Below, one piece after another: positions 5,221 through 6,022 of a DNA stretch of 6,022 nt. The notes beneath the pieces are model-generated. The model did no database searches, had not been told where the DNA came from, and worked only from the letters and a program-made list of their open reading frames with translations. Position 1 is the first letter of the stretch; each line of letters begins with the position of its first letter. The translations under genes and the position numbers were made by a program. Source of the stretch: Candidatus Heimdallarchaeota archaeon (GTDB lineage: Archaea > Asgardarchaeota > Heimdallarchaeia > Hodarchaeales > S146-22); NCBI GenBank assembly GCA_015520535.1, contig WAPZ01000116.1, positions 1 through 6,022 of the forward strand, read 5' to 3'.

Positions 5221-5899
5221 AACTGAATTTTCCTTTGAGGGGGACAAACGCTACTCCAGTTAATTCTTCTTGTTGAATAGTTCCATCTTCTTTTTTAGTT
5301 ACACGCACCATGGTTTGATAATATCGAATTGAACCCAATGGTAATACTAAGATACCATTCGGTTTGAGTTGCTCTAATAACGGTGGCGGAATTTTTCTAG
5401 CTGCCGCTGTTAAGACAATTCTATCATACGGAGCTTCAGCAGGATACCCTAACGAACCGTCGCCTTCTAATACGGTAACACAATCTTCATAACCGGTTCG
5501 ACTTAGATTATCCCGAGCAAATTTGGCTAAAGCAGAAACAATTTCAATAGTATAAACATGGCCGCGTTGACCATTTGTATTTTCTTTACAGACAATTTCA
5601 GCAATTAAAGCTGCTTGATAACCAGAGCCAGCTCCCACTTCTAAAACTTTAAGTCCCGGAACCAGTTTCAGATACTCTAAAATAAGAACAGTCATATGAG
5701 GGGCCGAAATAGTCGCATCATAATGAAAAAGTGGTAAGGGACTATCAAGATAAGCATCCTTTCTATATTTGGGGGGAACAAACTCTTCTCGTGGAACTTT
5801 AAGGAATGCATCTTCGACCACGGGTGAGGTTATATAACCCATCATTTTGTAACTCTCAAGAAGACGTCGTTTTTTTTGTTGAAGGTCTGTATCTTGAAT
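5219..5899 (-). CDS. pcm: Protein-L-isoaspartate O-methyltransferase, probable AUU start
   Basis: This is a repair enzyme that methylates L-isoaspartyl residues in aged proteins using S-adenosylmethionine, in the cytoplasm. Numbering from the ATT at 5899 (226 residues), it shows VPREEFVP at 35-42, TISAPHM at 63-69, and the SAM-binding motif I LEVGAGSGYQAALIAEI at 86-102. The acidic end of strand 2, YTIE, is at 116-119, followed by GDGSLG at 146-151, APYDRIVLTAAA at 156-167 and the C-terminal GVAFVPL.GKF at 215-225. The first ATG (5845) would give 208 residues but would cut off the N-terminal helix the family normally has before 'AFLKVPRE'. The frame stays open for 18 codons upstream and encodes a matching helix (QQKKRRLLESYKMMGYI). 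The only candidate initiators there are ATT 5899 and ATA 5905. AGGTGT at 5906-5911 is spaced correctly for the ATT. Identity is very sure; the start is less so (about 0.65). It is convergent with the GTPase and directly follows a small ORF. Confidence 0.93.
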   Translation of the reverse strand: MQDTDLQQKKRRLLESYKMMGYITSPVVEDAFLKVPREEFVPPKYRKDAYLDSPLPLFHYDATISAPHMTVLILEYLKLVPGLKVLEVGAGSGYQAALIAEIVCKENTNGQRGHVYTIEIVSALAKFARDNLSRTGYEDCVTVLEGDGSLGYPAEAPYDRIVLTAAARKIPPPLLEQLKPNGILVLPLGSIRYYQTMVRVTKKEDGTIQQEELTGVAFVPLKGKFS

Positions 5900-5901
5900 T
5901 T

Positions 5902-6015
5902 TTATACACCTTTTCTATTTTTTTCTGAGGAGATCAAGTCGATAATACAATTTGCTTGGGGATACAGAGCGAAGTGCTGTGATTTTTTCCACATCACATT
6001 TTTTCTTTTTCTCAT
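5902..6015 (-). CDS. Small basic ORF (37 aa) upstream of pcm
   Basis: The reading frame opens with ATG at 6015, after an in-frame TAA at 6018-6016. It runs 37 codons to a TAA at 5904-5902, two bases before the proposed ATT start of pcm. The product is basic at its start (MRKRKNVMWKK), has a short hydrophobic middle (ANCIIDLI) and ends SEKNRKGV. No family is recognised. The string 'ALYPQ...RKGV' faintly recalls the start of SRP19 proteins, but it is too short and too divergent to call. The ribosome site, if any, is cut off by the window edge. Its tight placement suggests cotranscription and coupling with pcm. It could equally be a chance ORF in a pcm leader. Confidence 0.35.
   Translation of the reverse strand: MRKRKNVMWKKSQHFALYPQANCIIDLISSEKNRKGV
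5906..5911 (-). promoter_or_regulatory. Shine-Dalgarno in front of the ATT start of pcm
   Basis: The minus strand reads AGGTGT at 5911-5906. Its GGTG can pair with the 16S rRNA 3' end and is seven bases before the ATT at 5899-5897. It overlaps the last codons of the upstream small ORF, an arrangement typical of coupled genes. The ATG at 5845 has no comparable site, only a GAG. A competing reading is that the adjacent TATAAAA (5906-5900) is a promoter TATA box for a shorter pcm transcript. Confidence 0.5.
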
Positions 6016-6022
6016 TTAATGC

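Noticed and set aside
3916..5899. A linked multi-gene system of pterin-family protein, GTPase and methyltransferase
   Set aside because: The three genes are on alternating strands with separate promoters and terminators, so the window offers no operon evidence for a shared function.
5902..6015. Fragment of an SRP19 gene
   Set aside because: The 'LYPQ...RKGV' resemblance is weak, the ORF closes after 37 codons and no SRP19 continuation appears in other frames.

Overview
The window is AT-rich archaeal DNA, most likely from an Asgard archaeon. The evidence is a Ras/Rab-type small GTPase with all five G motifs, a two-subunit archaeal/bacterial-type glycine decarboxylase, an archaeal-type L-isoaspartyl methyltransferase, an N-glycosylation-rich surface protein, TATA-like promoters and T-tract gene ends. 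The lineage is inferred from gene content, mainly the GTPase. No rRNA or other phylogenetic marker is present, so the assignment is not firm. There are no tRNA or rRNA genes, CRISPR arrays, insertion sequences or other mobile elements that I can see, and no gene-free stretch above 300 bases.

Layout, left to right. (1) 1-110: TATA-like promoter and leader. (2) 111-779 (+): small membrane-anchored surface protein with a crowded set of N-glycosylation sequons. (3) 780-932: short hairpin and T-tract, probably the terminator of gene 1 and/or the promoter of the next operon. (4) 933-2336 and 2352-3884 (+): gcvPA-gcvPB, the two halves of the glycine cleavage P-protein, 15 bases apart. (5) 3916-4410 (-), convergent with gcvPB: a QueD/6-pyruvoyl-tetrahydropterin-synthase family protein that keeps the zinc site but lacks the usual catalytic residues. 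(6) about 4411-4615: divergent promoter region with a small inverted repeat and three TTATCG words. (7) 4616-5182 (+): small GTPase without a lipidation signal. (8) 5219-5899 (-), convergent with the GTPase: protein-L-isoaspartate O-methyltransferase. Its reading frame extends 18 codons upstream of the first ATG, to an ATT codon with a well-placed Shine-Dalgarno. (9) 5902-6015 (-): a 37-codon ORF ending two bases before that ATT.

The glycine decarboxylase genes are the only clear metabolic operon. Their product needs GcvH and GcvT, which are not in the window. The pterin-type enzyme could in principle serve folate-like or deazapurine chemistry, but its convergent orientation gives no operon link. 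The GTPase and the protein-repair methyltransferase stand as independent units.

The most notable points are the probable non-canonical AUU start of the methyltransferase coupled to a small upstream ORF, the pterin-synthase homologue without its catalytic triad, and the eukaryote-like GTPase. I did not find a convincing wholly new multi-gene system here.
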